From positions 3,493,441 to 3,557,440 of the forward strand of contig NZ_CP088018.1 of assembly GCF_021049265.1 (NCBI RefSeq): a stretch of 64,000 bases of DNA, in the 5' to 3' direction. Within the stretch, counting starts at the first letter, position 1, and each line of letters starts with the position of its first letter. Made by a program: the position numbers and the translations under genes. The notes under the pieces were generated by a model, which ran no database searches, was not told where the DNA came from, and was given only the letters and a program-made list of their open reading frames with translations. This document shows, piece after piece, positions 7,729-17,184 of this stretch. This DNA is from Ruania suaedae (GTDB lineage: Bacteria > Actinomycetota > Actinomycetes > Actinomycetales > Beutenbergiaceae).

Positions 7729-9371
7729 ACCTGCCCCAGGGTGAGCACGGTGACGGAGTGGGGCGGCAGCAGCCAGCCGCCGCCGTCCGCCTCGACCTGG
7801 CCGTGGTCGCGGACGGTGACGGCGTCCGGCCGCCCGAGGTCGTTGACGGTGTCCACACCGTCCAGGTCGCCTCCCAGGCAGTGCACCTGCGCACGGCGAG
7901 GCCCCTCGGTGCTGCCATCGATCACCGGGTGCACCCGGATCGACTCGTCCCGGTGCCGGTTGATCACGGCCAGGCGCACCGATCCATCCTCGGCCCGGGT
8001 GGCGCAGGCATCCACGTACGGCACGGTCATCGGCACCGACAGTTGCTCGCCGCGACCGCTGCGCTGATCGCCTTGGCGCACGTGGGCCGAGCGCGCAGGC
8101 CCCTCCACCGCGCACGGCAGCACCGTGCGGCCGAGGTGGTGCCGGTACATGTCCCACACGTGATAGATCGCTGACCGGAACGCCCCACCGGGCCGGGAGA
8201 CCACGAGACCGTTGGCGTTGACGAGGTTGACGGGGTTCGCCATCGCCACCGGTGCCGGCGAACCGGCCGTGCGGTGAATGGCATGGAAGACCCCGGCACA
8301 GAAGACGGCGTCACCGATGGTGCGCGGGCTCCACCGGTTCACGCGCATCCGGCCCGGCCACTCCTCGACCGGCTCGAGCTCGCGTGGTGCTGTCCCGCCG
8401 TCCGCACCGGCCTCGGGCGCAGGCCATGACGCCGGTTCCAGGTGGCGCATCGTCCACTCGTCCAGCGCGAGTGCCGGCGGGCGGTCCAGGCCGGCCTCGG
8501 TGGCCAGATCGGTCACCAGCTGGGAGTAGGTGGAGATCTCTTGCTCGAAGTAGAGCGACTGGGCCACCATGGCGTCGTAGTCGTCGCCGGCCCACAGGTG
8601 GTTGCTGGCTCCGTACAGGTGTAGCGAGACGTAATCGAGGTAGCGGCCGGCGCGGGTCAGCAGCGGCCGGGTCCACGCCTCCTGATTCCACGGGATCCCG
8701 ACGCCGATCAACCGGATATCCGGATCGACCGCCCGCATGAAGCGGGCGTGCTCCAGTGCGTCCGCGGCGTGCTGCTCGGGTGTGCGGTGGCCCATCTGCC
8801 ACGGTCCGTACACCTCGTTGCCCACGCCCCAGTACCGGACGTTCCAGGGTTCGTCGCGACCGTTCGCGGCCCGGCGACGGGTCAGGGTGGTGTCCTGCCG
8901 CGCGTTCGTGTACTCGACCCACCGCACCGCCTCGTCGACGTCGCGGGCGGAGTGCGCGAGATAGGCGAGGGCACCCACCTGCTCGCACCAGGCAAGGAAC
9001 TCGTCGGTGCCGAAGCGGTTGGTCTCCACGTCACCCCAGGCCAGTTCCAGCCGGGTGGGCCGCTGGTCCCGCGGGCCGATACCGTCCTCCCAGTGGTAGG
9101 CCGAGGTGAAGTTGCCGCCCGGCCAGCGGATGACTCCCGGATCGAGGTCGCTGACGAGCCTCATCACGTCCGAGCGCACACCCTGGAGCAGGCCGGGCTC
9201 GCTGACGGCGAGCTCGGAGCCTTCGTCGAGGACGCCGCCGTCGATGTTCCCGAAGAAGGCGGACTCCAGGAAATGACCGTAGATGTTGTCATCGACCCGG
9301 CCCAGGGATCGCCTCGAGTCGATGGCGACCACGGCCTCGCGGGCCGGGGCGGACGGACGCTGGTCAGACAT
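7725..9371 (-). CDS. GH51-type alpha-L-arabinofuranosidase
   Basis: A 548-residue glycoside hydrolase without a signal peptide, so probably cytoplasmic. The N-terminal part contains NIYGHFLE and VIRWPGGNF, typical of clan GH-A family 51. The acid/base Glu is in WGVGNEVYG (Glu186) and the nucleophile in ALDEW (Glu305). A beta-sandwich C-terminal domain follows from about residue 430. Such enzymes release terminal alpha-L-arabinofuranosyl residues from oligosaccharides after uptake. The gene follows the CUT1 permease by 18 bases and belongs to the importer operon under the GTTTGCGCAAAC box. The downstream partner, a GH2 enzyme, survives only as a stub. Confidence 0.9.
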   Translation of the reverse strand: MSDQRPSAPAREAVVAIDSRRSLGRVDDNIYGHFLESAFFGNIDGGVLDEGSELAVSEPGLLQGVRSDVMRLVSDLDPGVIRWPGGNFTSAYHWEDGIGPRDQRPTRLELAWGDVETNRFGTDEFLAWCEQVGALAYLAHSARDVDEAVRWVEYTNARQDTTLTRRRAANGRDEPWNVRYWGVGNEVYGPWQMGHRTPEQHAADALEHARFMRAVDPDIRLIGVGIPWNQEAWTRPLLTRAGRYLDYVSLHLYGASNHLWAGDDYDAMVAQSLYFEQEISTYSQLVTDLATEAGLDRPPALALDEWTMRHLEPASWPAPEAGADGGTAPRELEPVEEWPGRMRVNRWSPRTIGDAVFCAGVFHAIHRTAGSPAPVAMANPVNLVNANGLVVSRPGGAFRSAIYHVWDMYRHHLGRTVLPCAVEGPARSAHVRQGDQRSGRGEQLSVPMTVPYVDACATRAEDGSVRLAVINRHRDESIRVHPVIDGSTEGPRRAQVHCLGGDLDGVDTVNDLGRPDAVTVRDHGQVEADGGGWLLPPHSVTVLTLGQV

Positions 9372-9389
9372 GGTGGGGCTCCGTTCGGG

Positions 9390-10307
9390 TCATTGTTTGA
9401 CTGCTCCGGCGATGGAGTCGACGAACTTGCGTTGCAAAGCGATGAAGACGGCCATGACCGGGAGCAACGAGATCACGGCGGCAGCAGCCAGACCGGACCA
9501 GTCGGTGGAGTATTCGCCGATGAAGGCGCTCATGCCGACTGCCAGGGTGCGCAGCGCCGGTTCGGAGAGGGTGAACACCAGGGGCAGGAGGTAGACGTTC
9601 CACGCGAACAGGAAGTTCAGGATGATCACGGTGGCGGTGATGGGCCAGGCCAGGGGGAGCATCACCTGGAAGAAGGTCCGGAAGTGGCCGGCGCCGTCCA
9701 GGCGGGCGCATTCCTCGAGCTCCTTGGGCAGGCCGCTGAAGTACCCGGCGTACAGCAACGTCGCGGCCACCTGCCCGCCGGCGCCCAGGCCAAGGATCAC
9801 GCCGAGATGGGTGTTGAGCAGCCCGATCTGGTCGGTGAGCTGGACCACCGGGATGATGGTGTAGCCCTCGGGCAGGAAGAAGGTGATCAGGAAGATCGCG
9901 ATCAGCAGCTTCTTGCCGACGAACTGGTACCTGCCCAGCACATACCCGGCGAGCGCACTGCGCACCACGATCAGCAGCACCGTCCCGCCGGTGATGATCA
10001 CCGAGTTCAGGAAGTACCGGTCGAACCCGACCACGGTCCAGGCGCGGGAGTAGTTCTCCCACACGGGGGTCTCGGGGATCAGGCCCAGCCCGGAGCCGAA
10101 GATCTCCGGCTGGGTCTTCAACGAGGCCGAGACCAGCCAGATGAAGGGATAGATCCAGATCAGCGCGGCGATGAGCAGGCCGAGGAAGATGAGCAGGCTC
10201 CCCGGTCGCGTCAGCTGCGCCCGGAGCCCGTCGGGGCGGATCGCACCGCGACCGGGGGCCGGCAGGCGCCGGCCACCTGTGGTGCGCTCGCGCGTCGGGG
10301 CGCTCAC
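9390..10307 (-). CDS. CUT1-family carbohydrate ABC transporter permease (MalG-like)
   Basis: A 305-residue permease with six helices. The EAA loop reads ELEECARLDGAGHFRTFFQVMLPLA, the MalG-type consensus that docks on the ATPase. The C-terminus ends in a conserved FVDSIAGAVKQ, typical of MalG-like subunits (Q(R/K)..V.G...GAVKG). The GTG start at 10307 overlaps the upstream permease stop by four bases (GTGA). In-frame sequence upstream belongs to the preceding gene and is not translated in this frame. It forms the transmembrane channel together with the gene at 10304-11275. Confidence 0.92.
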   Translation of the reverse strand: MSAPTRERTTGGRRLPAPGRGAIRPDGLRAQLTRPGSLLIFLGLLIAALIWIYPFIWLVSASLKTQPEIFGSGLGLIPETPVWENYSRAWTVVGFDRYFLNSVIITGGTVLLIVVRSALAGYVLGRYQFVGKKLLIAIFLITFFLPEGYTIIPVVQLTDQIGLLNTHLGVILGLGAGGQVAATLLYAGYFSGLPKELEECARLDGAGHFRTFFQVMLPLAWPITATVIILNFLFAWNVYLLPLVFTLSEPALRTLAVGMSAFIGEYSTDWSGLAAAAVISLLPVMAVFIALQRKFVDSIAGAVKQ

Positions 10308-11275
10308 TTCATGCCTCCCGTCGCCCGGCGTGCCCACCGCACGCCGACGGCCTGGGCGACGGCCAGACCCATGGTCAGCACCCCGAACAGCACAGCAGCG
10401 GCTGAGGCGTACCCCAGCTGAGGCACAGTGGCGCCGAAGGCGGTGCGGAAGATGAAGATCTCGATCACCTCGGAGGAGAAGGCGGGGCCACCGCCGGTCA
10501 TCGTGTACATCAGGTCGAACACGTTCAGCGCACCGACGGTGTCGATGAGGGTGATGATCACCAGGAACGGGATCAGCAGCGGCAGCGTGATCGAGCGGAA
10601 CTCCTGCCAGGGCCGGGCACCGTCGAGCATCGCTGCCTCGTGGACCTCGTCCGGGATGGTCTGCAGCGCGGCCAGCCAGTAGATCATCGTGATCCCCAGC
10701 CACTTCCACACCCATACCGCCACACCGGCGTACAAGGAGGTGCCGGACTCGGCGACGAAGTTGGCCGGGGAGTCGAGCAACCCCAGCCCGACCATCGCCA
10801 CACTGATCGGTCCGCTCCCGTCCAGCAACAGCGTGAACACCACGCCGATGATCGCGCCGGTGGTGACCACCGGCAGGAAGAACAGCGTGCGCAGCAACCC
10901 CTTGAACGGGGTCCGCTTCCGGTTCAGCAGGATCGCCAGGAACAACGCCAGACCGACTCGCAACGGAACGGCAAGGGCCAGGAAGACCAGGGAGTTGCGG
11001 AAGGAGTTCCAGAACAGGTCATCACCGACGAGGCGCTCGAAGTTCTCGATTCCGATGAACGTGCCCGCATCGGCAAATCCAGGCCAGTCCAGGAACGCGA
11101 ACCACCAGGAGGCCACCAAGGGGTAGACGGTGTACGCCCCGTACCCGACCAGCGTGGGCAGCAGGAACAGGTAGATCCACCAGTCCTTGCGCAGTCGACG
11201 CCACAGCCCGCCCTGCCGTGGCGCCTTCCCTGCCGAGGCGGCCAGATCGCGGCTCTTGTCGAGCGTCGCAGTCAT
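10304..11275 (-). CDS. CUT1-family carbohydrate ABC transporter permease (MalF-like)
   Basis: A 323-residue permease of the MalF/UgpA type. A 30-residue cytoplasmic start leads into WIYLFLLPTLVGYGAY, the usual first helix. The EAA loop reads EVHEAAMLDGARPWQEFRSITLPLL. Overlaps of four bases with the binding protein gene upstream and with the second permease downstream show a tightly coupled operon. No ATPase gene is present nearby. Actinobacterial CUT1 importers often share a MsmK/UgpC-type ATPase encoded elsewhere, which is presumably the case here. Confidence 0.92.
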   Translation of the reverse strand: MTATLDKSRDLAASAGKAPRQGGLWRRLRKDWWIYLFLLPTLVGYGAYTVYPLVASWWFAFLDWPGFADAGTFIGIENFERLVGDDLFWNSFRNSLVFLALAVPLRVGLALFLAILLNRKRTPFKGLLRTLFFLPVVTTGAIIGVVFTLLLDGSGPISVAMVGLGLLDSPANFVAESGTSLYAGVAVWVWKWLGITMIYWLAALQTIPDEVHEAAMLDGARPWQEFRSITLPLLIPFLVIITLIDTVGALNVFDLMYTMTGGGPAFSSEVIEIFIFRTAFGATVPQLGYASAAAVLFGVLTMGLAVAQAVGVRWARRATGGMK

Positions 11276-12783
11276 CGTGCGTCGTAGTCGGCGAGTTCGT
11301 AGTCGGACTCGGGGTCCCAGTTGCCGAAGGCCCAGGCGTCCAGGCTGACCTCGTCGCCGTCCTCCTGCACATCGGCGATGGCGCGCTCACGCTCGGCACT
11401 GATCTCGTCCTTGTACCGTGCGAGACCATCCTCGATGTCGACGTCCTCTCCCGCGAGCATCGATTGCAGCAGGTCGCCGACATGCGGACGGATGTCGCGC
11501 ATCGCGGCCTGGACCCGCCACACGCCGGGGCTGCCCACCTCGGGGCTGGGCGCAATGCGCACGTCCTCGGCGAAGTTGGCCACGGCCTGAGCGTAGGCGG
11601 GATGCACGTCGGCGTCCTCGACCACCTCGAGCAACGCAGGCGGCTGGTCCATCGCGGCAGCGAGCTCGGCCTGGAACTCCGGCGTGGCCATCTGCAGGAT
11701 GAGCTCGGAGGCAGCCTGAGGCTCCCGCGCATCCGCGGACAGCCAGAAGACGCCGCCCGGCGGGGCGCTGTAGACGGGGTTGCGGGTGGTCTCCGGGCCG
11801 GGGATGCGCCAGCAGCCCATGCCCCGTTCGACGGCGTCCGGCTCGTCGACCATCAGGCCGCCGATGAACCAGGGACCCCAGGGGTAGATGGCCCCCTCCC
11901 CGGCGGCCCAGCGGGCGCGCGCGTCGCGCGGTCCCATCGACGGCGAGGCGGGGTGGATGACGCCATCGGTCTGGAGCGCTCGGAGGAACTCGATCGCCTG
12001 GATGAAGGCGTCGGAGTCCTGCACGTACTCGCCGGTCCTCCAGTCGATCTCGCCGGGCGCGCCGGCGGTCTGGGCGAGCCGGATGGCGAGCGCGTTCAGG
12101 TAGGCGGGCTCCTGGCCCGGCACGAAGATGCCGTGCGCGTCGGTGTTCTGGGAGACGCGCCGGGCCAGGGCACGCAGCTCGTCCCACGTGGCCGGCTCCT
12201 CCTCGGGATCGATGCCCGCCTCCTCGAGCAGCGCCGAGTTGTACCAGGGGGTGGCATCGTGCCACCGGCTGGAGAAGAGGGGCACGGAGTAGACGGCGCC
12301 GTCGAAGCGCTGCCGGCCGTCGTAGAGCTGGTCACCGAGCTCGCTGCCCTCGATGTCGACGTAGTCGCTGATCGGCTGGAACCATCCCTCGCTGACCAAC
12401 GCAGCCGGGGCGGCGTCCAGCCCGGCCAGGGAGTGCACGTCGGGGAGCTGATTGCTCCGGCGCGCCACCTGCAGCGCCTGCCCGAGATCCGGACCCTCCA
12501 ACTGCCGTCGCTCGACCGTGATGTCCGGATGGTCGCTCATGTACGGGGCGAAGAGCGCCTCATCGAAGGTGGTCGTCAGCGGACGGAACTGGTCCCACCA
12601 CTGCACCGTGCCGTCGCCACCACCGCTCGGCTGCTCCTGCGAGCTCTGGCCACCACCGGTACAGCTCGCCAGTGCGCCGGCGAGCAGGCCCGCGCCCGAT
12701 CCTGCGATGAGGCTCCGCCGACTGACGGATGCCCGCGGACGCCACTGCTGCCCAGTGCTGCGAGTCAAGCGCTTACTGCTCAT
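11272..12783 (-). CDS. Extracellular carbohydrate-binding lipoprotein of a CUT1 ABC importer
   Basis: A 503-residue binding protein. A twin-arginine-like start (SRRSLIAGSGAGL) runs into the lipobox LASC with Cys41, suggesting Tat-dependent export followed by lipidation. The mature part begins after a Gly/Ser linker and has the family 1 extracellular binding-protein pattern (TVQWWDQFRPLTTTFDEALFAPY and FSSRWHDATPWYNSALLEEAGID). The protein is longer than most relatives (about 430), with an acidic C-terminal segment. It is the first gene of the importer operon, with the GTTTGCGCAAAC box 71 bases upstream. The ligand is probably an arabinose-containing oligosaccharide, inferred from the neighbours. 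Confidence 0.88.
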   Translation of the reverse strand: MSSKRLTRSTGQQWRPRASVSRRSLIAGSGAGLLAGALASCTGGGQSSQEQPSGGGDGTVQWWDQFRPLTTTFDEALFAPYMSDHPDITVERRQLEGPDLGQALQVARRSNQLPDVHSLAGLDAAPAALVSEGWFQPISDYVDIEGSELGDQLYDGRQRFDGAVYSVPLFSSRWHDATPWYNSALLEEAGIDPEEEPATWDELRALARRVSQNTDAHGIFVPGQEPAYLNALAIRLAQTAGAPGEIDWRTGEYVQDSDAFIQAIEFLRALQTDGVIHPASPSMGPRDARARWAAGEGAIYPWGPWFIGGLMVDEPDAVERGMGCWRIPGPETTRNPVYSAPPGGVFWLSADAREPQAASELILQMATPEFQAELAAAMDQPPALLEVVEDADVHPAYAQAVANFAEDVRIAPSPEVGSPGVWRVQAAMRDIRPHVGDLLQSMLAGEDVDIEDGLARYKDEISAERERAIADVQEDGDEVSLDAWAFGNWDPESDYELADYDAR

Positions 12784-12853
12784 CAGGACACTCCCTTGTC
12801 GTCCCTGCAGGTGGCTCCGTCACGCTGGCGGGCCGACCTGATCAGCGGGTGAT

Positions 12854-12865
12854 GTTTGCGCAAAC
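12854..12865. promoter_or_regulatory. LacI-type operator 1 (importer operon)
   Basis: GTTTGCGCAAAC is a perfect 12-base palindrome with the central CG typical of LacI-family sites. It lies 71 bases before the binding-protein start on the minus strand and next to a TTAAGT that could be the -10 element. Confidence 0.75.
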
Positions 12866-12967
12866 TTAACACAGCACGGACGACGGTCAAGGGCCAGTTT
12901 CCGTTGCCGCTGCACCAGATCTGAGCCCAAGGAGCCGCATCTGGTGCCTCAACGCGCGATGAGATAC

Positions 12968-12979
12968 GTTTGCGCAAAC
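12968..12979. promoter_or_regulatory. LacI-type operator 2 (first sulfatase)
   Basis: The second copy of GTTTGCGCAAAC lies immediately before the AGGAGG ribosome site of the sulfatase gene at 12993. It is 114 bases from operator 1, which serves the divergent importer operon, so the two sites could cooperate by looping. Confidence 0.75.
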
Positions 12980-12992
12980 ATTAGGAGGCCCG

Positions 12993-14489
12993 ATGACCGA
13001 CCGCTCGAACATCCTCTTCGTGATGACCGACCAACACCGCGTGGACACGCTCGGTTGCTACGGCAATCGGCACGGCACCTCACCGCATCTGGACGCCCTC
13101 GCGGCATCCGGCACGACCTTCGATGCCTGCTACACGCCGTCAGCGATCTGCACCCCGGCGCGAGCGAGCCTGCTCACCGGTGTCCTGCCCTATCGGCATC
13201 AGCTGCTCGCCAACTACGAACGCAACGTCGGCTACGCCGAGGAGCTCTCGGACGAGTTCACCCCGTTCTCGCAGCGCCTGCGGGCCGCCGGCTACAACGT
13301 GGGGCTGGAAGGGAAGTGGCATGTCGGGCGGCAGCGGGGGCCCGGCGAGTTCGGCTTCGACGGGTCGCACTACCCCGGGTGGCACAATCCGATCGCCCAC
13401 CCGGAGTACCGGGAGTGGCTGGCGGCCCGAGGGCTGCCCGAGCCGCGGATCACGGACGAGGTGCGTGGCACCTTCCCCAACGGTGAGCCGGGCAACCTGC
13501 TCGCCGGGGTTCTGCACCAGCCGGCCGAGGCCACCTTCGAGCACTTCCTCACCGACCGGACCATCGAACGGCTGGAACAGTATGCCGAGAAGCGGCACCG
13601 GGACGGCACGCCCTTCTACCTGGCGACCCACTTCTTCGGCCCGCATCTGCCCTACCTGCTCCCGGCGCAGTATCTGGATCTCTACGACCCGGCGCTGGTG
13701 GAGCTGCCCGCCTCGGTCGCGGAGACGTTCGAGGGCAAGCCCCCGGTGCAGCGCAGGTACTCCGAGCACTGGACGCACGACACTCTCGACGACGGCACCC
13801 GCCGCTGGCTCGTGGCCGCCTACTGGGGGTACGTGCGGTTGATCGACGAGCAGGTGGGCCGCCTCGTCGAGGCACTGCACCGCCTGGACCTGTGGGACAG
13901 CACGGCGGTCGCCTTCACCGCTGACCACGGTGAGTTCACCGGCGCACACCGGCTGCACGACAAGGGGCCGGCGATGTACGAGGACATCTACCGGATCCCA
14001 GGACTGCTCCGGTTACCCGACTCCGCGGGTGGCCGGCGATCGGAGGCGTTCACCAGTCTGATCGACTACACCGCCACGATCCTCGACCTCGCCGGGCTCG
14101 AGCCGGACGCGCACGCCGATGGCCGCAGCCTCCTCCCGCTCGCACACGGGCAGGAGCCGGCCGACTGGCGCCAGGACATCACCGCCGAGTTCCATGGCCA
14201 CCACTTCCCCTACCCGCAGCGCATGCTCCGGACCCGCCGCCACAAGCTGGTCGTGAATCCCGAGAGCGTCAACGAGCTCTACGATCTGGAGGCGGATCCG
14301 GACGAGATGCACAACCGCTACCAGGACGAGGCGCTGGCCGACGTCCGCGCCGAGCTGCTCCACCGCCTCTACGAACATCTGCGGGAGGGCGGGGACAATT
14401 TCCACCACTGGATGACGTCGATGTACGACGTCGGCGGCAAGAGCTACGACACCTCGCTCAGCGATTTCGAAGGCGTCCAGCACCAGTAG
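12993..14489 (+). CDS. Sulfatase (formylglycine-dependent), cytoplasmic
   Basis: A 498-residue alkaline-phosphatase-superfamily sulfatase. The N-terminal metal-binding motif is NILFVMTDQ. The CTPARASLLTG signature places Cys53 as the residue converted to formylglycine, so a formylglycine-generating enzyme from elsewhere in the genome is required. A second metal site is the FTADHGE motif near residue 310, and KWHVGR lies around residue 110. No signal peptide is seen, implying that sulfate is removed from imported oligosaccharides. A strong AGGAGG precedes the ATG and operator 2 overlaps the promoter region. Substrate specificity cannot be read from the sequence. Confidence 0.9.
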   Translation: MTDRSNILFVMTDQHRVDTLGCYGNRHGTSPHLDALAASGTTFDACYTPSAICTPARASLLTGVLPYRHQLLANYERNVGYAEELSDEFTPFSQRLRAAGYNVGLEGKWHVGRQRGPGEFGFDGSHYPGWHNPIAHPEYREWLAARGLPEPRITDEVRGTFPNGEPGNLLAGVLHQPAEATFEHFLTDRTIERLEQYAEKRHRDGTPFYLATHFFGPHLPYLLPAQYLDLYDPALVELPASVAETFEGKPPVQRRYSEHWTHDTLDDGTRRWLVAAYWGYVRLIDEQVGRLVEALHRLDLWDSTAVAFTADHGEFTGAHRLHDKGPAMYEDIYRIPGLLRLPDSAGGRRSEAFTSLIDYTATILDLAGLEPDAHADGRSLLPLAHGQEPADWRQDITAEFHGHHFPYPQRMLRTRRHKLVVNPESVNELYDLEADPDEMHNRYQDEALADVRAELLHRLYEHLREGGDNFHHWMTSMYDVGGKSYDTSLSDFEGVQHQ

Positions 14490-14570
14490 TGGCGCGCGGG
14501 CGGACCGCCGGCACGCAGGTCGGGGCAGAATGGTCCGGCAAGCCGCCCGATGCACCGAGAGGAGCGAGCC

Positions 14571-15602
14571 ATGGCCCGACGCCCCGGCACCGGCGCCACC
14601 AAGGGCGCGTCGATGGCCGACGTCGCCCGGCTCGCCCGCGTCTCCGGCCAGACCGTCTCACGGGTCGCCAACGGCAACGCCCGGGTGACGCCCGAGACGC
14701 GCGAGAAGGTCGAGGCGGCGATGCAGCAGCTGGGCTACCGCGCGAACGCGGCTGCGCGGGCACTGGCCACCGGGAAGTTCCGCACCATCGGCGTGGTGAC
14801 GTTCAACCTCACCGCGGTCGGGAACATCCGCATCGTCGACGCCGTCATCGCCGAGGCACAGGAGCAGGGGTACTCCGTCAGCCTCGCCGTCGTGGAGACT
14901 CCCACCGAACAGGGAGTACGGGCCGCGGTCCGCGGCCTGACCGACCGCGCCGTCGACGGCATCATCGTCATCGAGGCACGGGTGCTGGACACGCCCAACC
15001 TGCAGCTGCCGGAGGAGGTGCCGGTGGTCGTGGCCGACAGCGGCGCGACCCGGACCCACCCGAGCTTCGGGATGGATGAGGCTGCCGGCGCCCGGGCTGC
15101 CGTCGAGCATCTGCTCGACCTGGGCCATCGCACGGTGCACCACGTCTCCGGGCCCACGGGATCGCACCCGGGTGCACGGCGCCGCAACGCCTGGCGCACG
15201 ACGTTGCGGCGGGCCGGCCGCACCGTCCCCGCCCCGCTGATCGGGGACTGGTCGCCGCAATCGGGCTATGACGCCGGGTCCGAACTGCTCACGCGCGAGG
15301 GAGTGACCGCGATCTTCGCAGCCAACGACCAGATGGCCGCCGGGATTCTGCACGCGGCGCACGAGCGCGGGCGCCGGGTGCCGGACCAGCTCAGCGTCAT
15401 CGGCTACGACGACAGCGATGTGACCCCCTTCCTGACCCCTCCGCTCACGACCGTCAACCAGGATCTGGAGGAGGTGGGCCGCCGCTGCCTGGGCCTGCTG
15501 CTGAGCGTGGTGAACGGCTCCTCCGACGCCCCCGGACCGCGCGAGAAGCTCGTCCGACCGCGCCTCGTGGTGCGCTCCTCGACGGCGCCACCCCCTCGCT
15601 GA
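14571..15602 (+). CDS. LacI-family transcriptional regulator
   Basis: A 343-residue regulator. The helix-turn-helix (about 15-36: MADVARLARVSGQTVSRVANG) and hinge helix (about 47-65, ending AARALATG) are intact. A periplasmic-binding-like effector domain starts at TIGVVTFNL and contains the FAANDQMAAGILHAAHERG and SVIGYDDSDVTPF segments typical of the family. The ATG at 14571 has a GAGAGGAG ribosome site and gives the standard start; an upstream ATG at 14550 is less likely. The gene sits between two sulfatase genes. The three GTTTGCGCAAAC palindromes nearby are its probable operators, released when a glycan breakdown product binds. Confidence 0.92.
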   Translation: MARRPGTGATKGASMADVARLARVSGQTVSRVANGNARVTPETREKVEAAMQQLGYRANAAARALATGKFRTIGVVTFNLTAVGNIRIVDAVIAEAQEQGYSVSLAVVETPTEQGVRAAVRGLTDRAVDGIIVIEARVLDTPNLQLPEEVPVVVADSGATRTHPSFGMDEAAGARAAVEHLLDLGHRTVHHVSGPTGSHPGARRRNAWRTTLRRAGRTVPAPLIGDWSPQSGYDAGSELLTREGVTAIFAANDQMAAGILHAAHERGRRVPDQLSVIGYDDSDVTPFLTPPLTTVNQDLEEVGRRCLGLLLSVVNGSSDAPGPREKLVRPRLVVRSSTAPPPR

Positions 15603-15639
15603 GGGAGCACCGAGCGTTGGGTTCTTGACCCGTCTCGAT

Positions 15640-15651
15640 GTTTGCGCAAAC
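15640..15651. promoter_or_regulatory. LacI-type operator 3 (second sulfatase)
   Basis: The third identical GTTTGCGCAAAC palindrome lies 38 bases after the LacI gene stop and 76 bases before the second sulfatase start. It extends the putative regulon to that gene. Confidence 0.75.
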
Positions 15652-15726
15652 ATGGCTGAGGGGTCCGACGCTGTCGCCGGACCCGCCCTGCCCCGTCTCG
15701 ATGCCGAACGCCGGAGGAACCCCGCC

Positions 15727-17154
15727 ATGAGCCGCCCGAGCATCCTCCTCATCTGCACCGATCAGCAGCGCTATGACGCCCTCGGAGCCGCCGGGAACCC
15801 GCACATCGTGACCCCGAATCTCGATCGCCTCGCCGCCCAGGGCGCGCGGTTCTCGAACTGCTACGTCCAGGCCACGGTCTGCGCCCCCTCCCGCGCCAGC
15901 CTGATGACGAGCCGCTACGTGCACAACCACGGCGTATGGGCCAACGGCGTGGACGTCAGCCCCGATGAGCAGTTCTTCACCCGCACCCTCGCCGATGCCG
16001 GCTACGACTGCGGTCTGGCAGGCAAGCTGCACCTGGGCTCCGCCTTCGGCGGCCGGATCGAGCCACGGATCGACGACGGCTTCCGCATCTTCCGCTGGGC
16101 CCACGACCCGTACCTGCCCTCCCCGGGCAACGAGTACCACCACTGGCTCCGGCGGCACTTCCCCGGGCTGCTCGAGGAGACCATGGCCCAGGGGCGCCAG
16201 GCGATCGACCGGTTGCCGCGGGAGGCGCACTACAGCCACTGGGTGGGTGAGGAGACGATCGAGTTCCTCACCAGCACCCGCGATCGGAGCGCGCCGTTCT
16301 GCTTCATCGCCAACTTCTTCGACCCCCACCACGGGTTCGGCGCTCCGCCGGAGTATCGCGACCGCTACGACGCCGGGGCCCTGCCCGCGCCGGTCACCTC
16401 GGATCTGAGCACCAAGCCGGCCATCTACTCCGACGCCTCACGCGAGTCCTACGCCGGCGCCCTCCCGGGCTTCACCGACTACACCGCCGAGCAGATCCAG
16501 GAGATCAAGGCGCACTACTACGCCATGGTCTCGCTCGTCGACGATGAGGTCGGCCGGATCCTCGATGCCCTCGCGCAGGAGGGACTGGAGGAGGAGACCA
16601 TCGTCCTGTTCACCAGCGACCACGGCGAGATGCTGGGCGACCACCAGATGCTCCTGAAGGGGCCGATGATGTTCGACTGCGCGGTCCGGGTGCCACTCAT
16701 CGTGCGCTGGCCGGGCCACGTTCCGGCCGGCGCCGTGCACGAGGAGCTGGTGGAGTGGATCGACCTCGCGCCCACGCTGGTTGCTGCGGCGCAGGCTGAG
16801 GAGATGCCCCGCGCGCAGGGTCGTGACCTCGCGCCGTTGTGGTCCGGTGAGCACTGGCCCGACCGGGACTGGGTGCTCTCGGAGTACCGCAACAGCGGTT
16901 CGGCCTACGACCCTGCGGTGCACACCACGATGCTGCGCACCCACGACTGGAAGCTGGTGGTCCACCACGGCGCGACGGCCTCGACCCGCGATCGCGATGG
17001 TGAGCTCTACGACATGGCCTCCGATCCCGACGAGCAGGTCAACCTCTGGCACGACGACGCCTTCCGGGCCCGCCGGCTCGAGATGCAGAGCGACCTGCTC
17101 GACGTGCTGGTGGCGACCGAGGACCGGTCGCAGCCGCGGATCGCCGCATTTTGA
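15727..17154 (+). CDS. Sulfatase (formylglycine-dependent), second copy
   Basis: A 475-residue sulfatase with the CAPSRASLMT signature (Cys52 as formylglycine precursor), the metal-binding start SILLICTDQQ, a GKLHLG segment, and FTSDHGEMLGDH for the second metal site. It is clearly related to but distinct from the sulfatase at 12993-14489 and may remove sulfate from a different position on the same glycan. The ATG at 15727 has a GGAGGA ribosome site nine bases upstream; continuous frame further upstream runs through operator 3 and is not expected to be translated. No signal peptide is evident. It ends just before the convergent helR gene. Confidence 0.9.
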   Translation: MSRPSILLICTDQQRYDALGAAGNPHIVTPNLDRLAAQGARFSNCYVQATVCAPSRASLMTSRYVHNHGVWANGVDVSPDEQFFTRTLADAGYDCGLAGKLHLGSAFGGRIEPRIDDGFRIFRWAHDPYLPSPGNEYHHWLRRHFPGLLEETMAQGRQAIDRLPREAHYSHWVGEETIEFLTSTRDRSAPFCFIANFFDPHHGFGAPPEYRDRYDAGALPAPVTSDLSTKPAIYSDASRESYAGALPGFTDYTAEQIQEIKAHYYAMVSLVDDEVGRILDALAQEGLEEETIVLFTSDHGEMLGDHQMLLKGPMMFDCAVRVPLIVRWPGHVPAGAVHEELVEWIDLAPTLVAAAQAEEMPRAQGRDLAPLWSGEHWPDRDWVLSEYRNSGSAYDPAVHTTMLRTHDWKLVVHHGATASTRDRDGELYDMASDPDEQVNLWHDDAFRARRLEMQSDLLDVLVATEDRSQPRIAAF

Positions 17155-17184
17155 CGAGGCCACGAGCCCCGGGAGGCCACGCCG

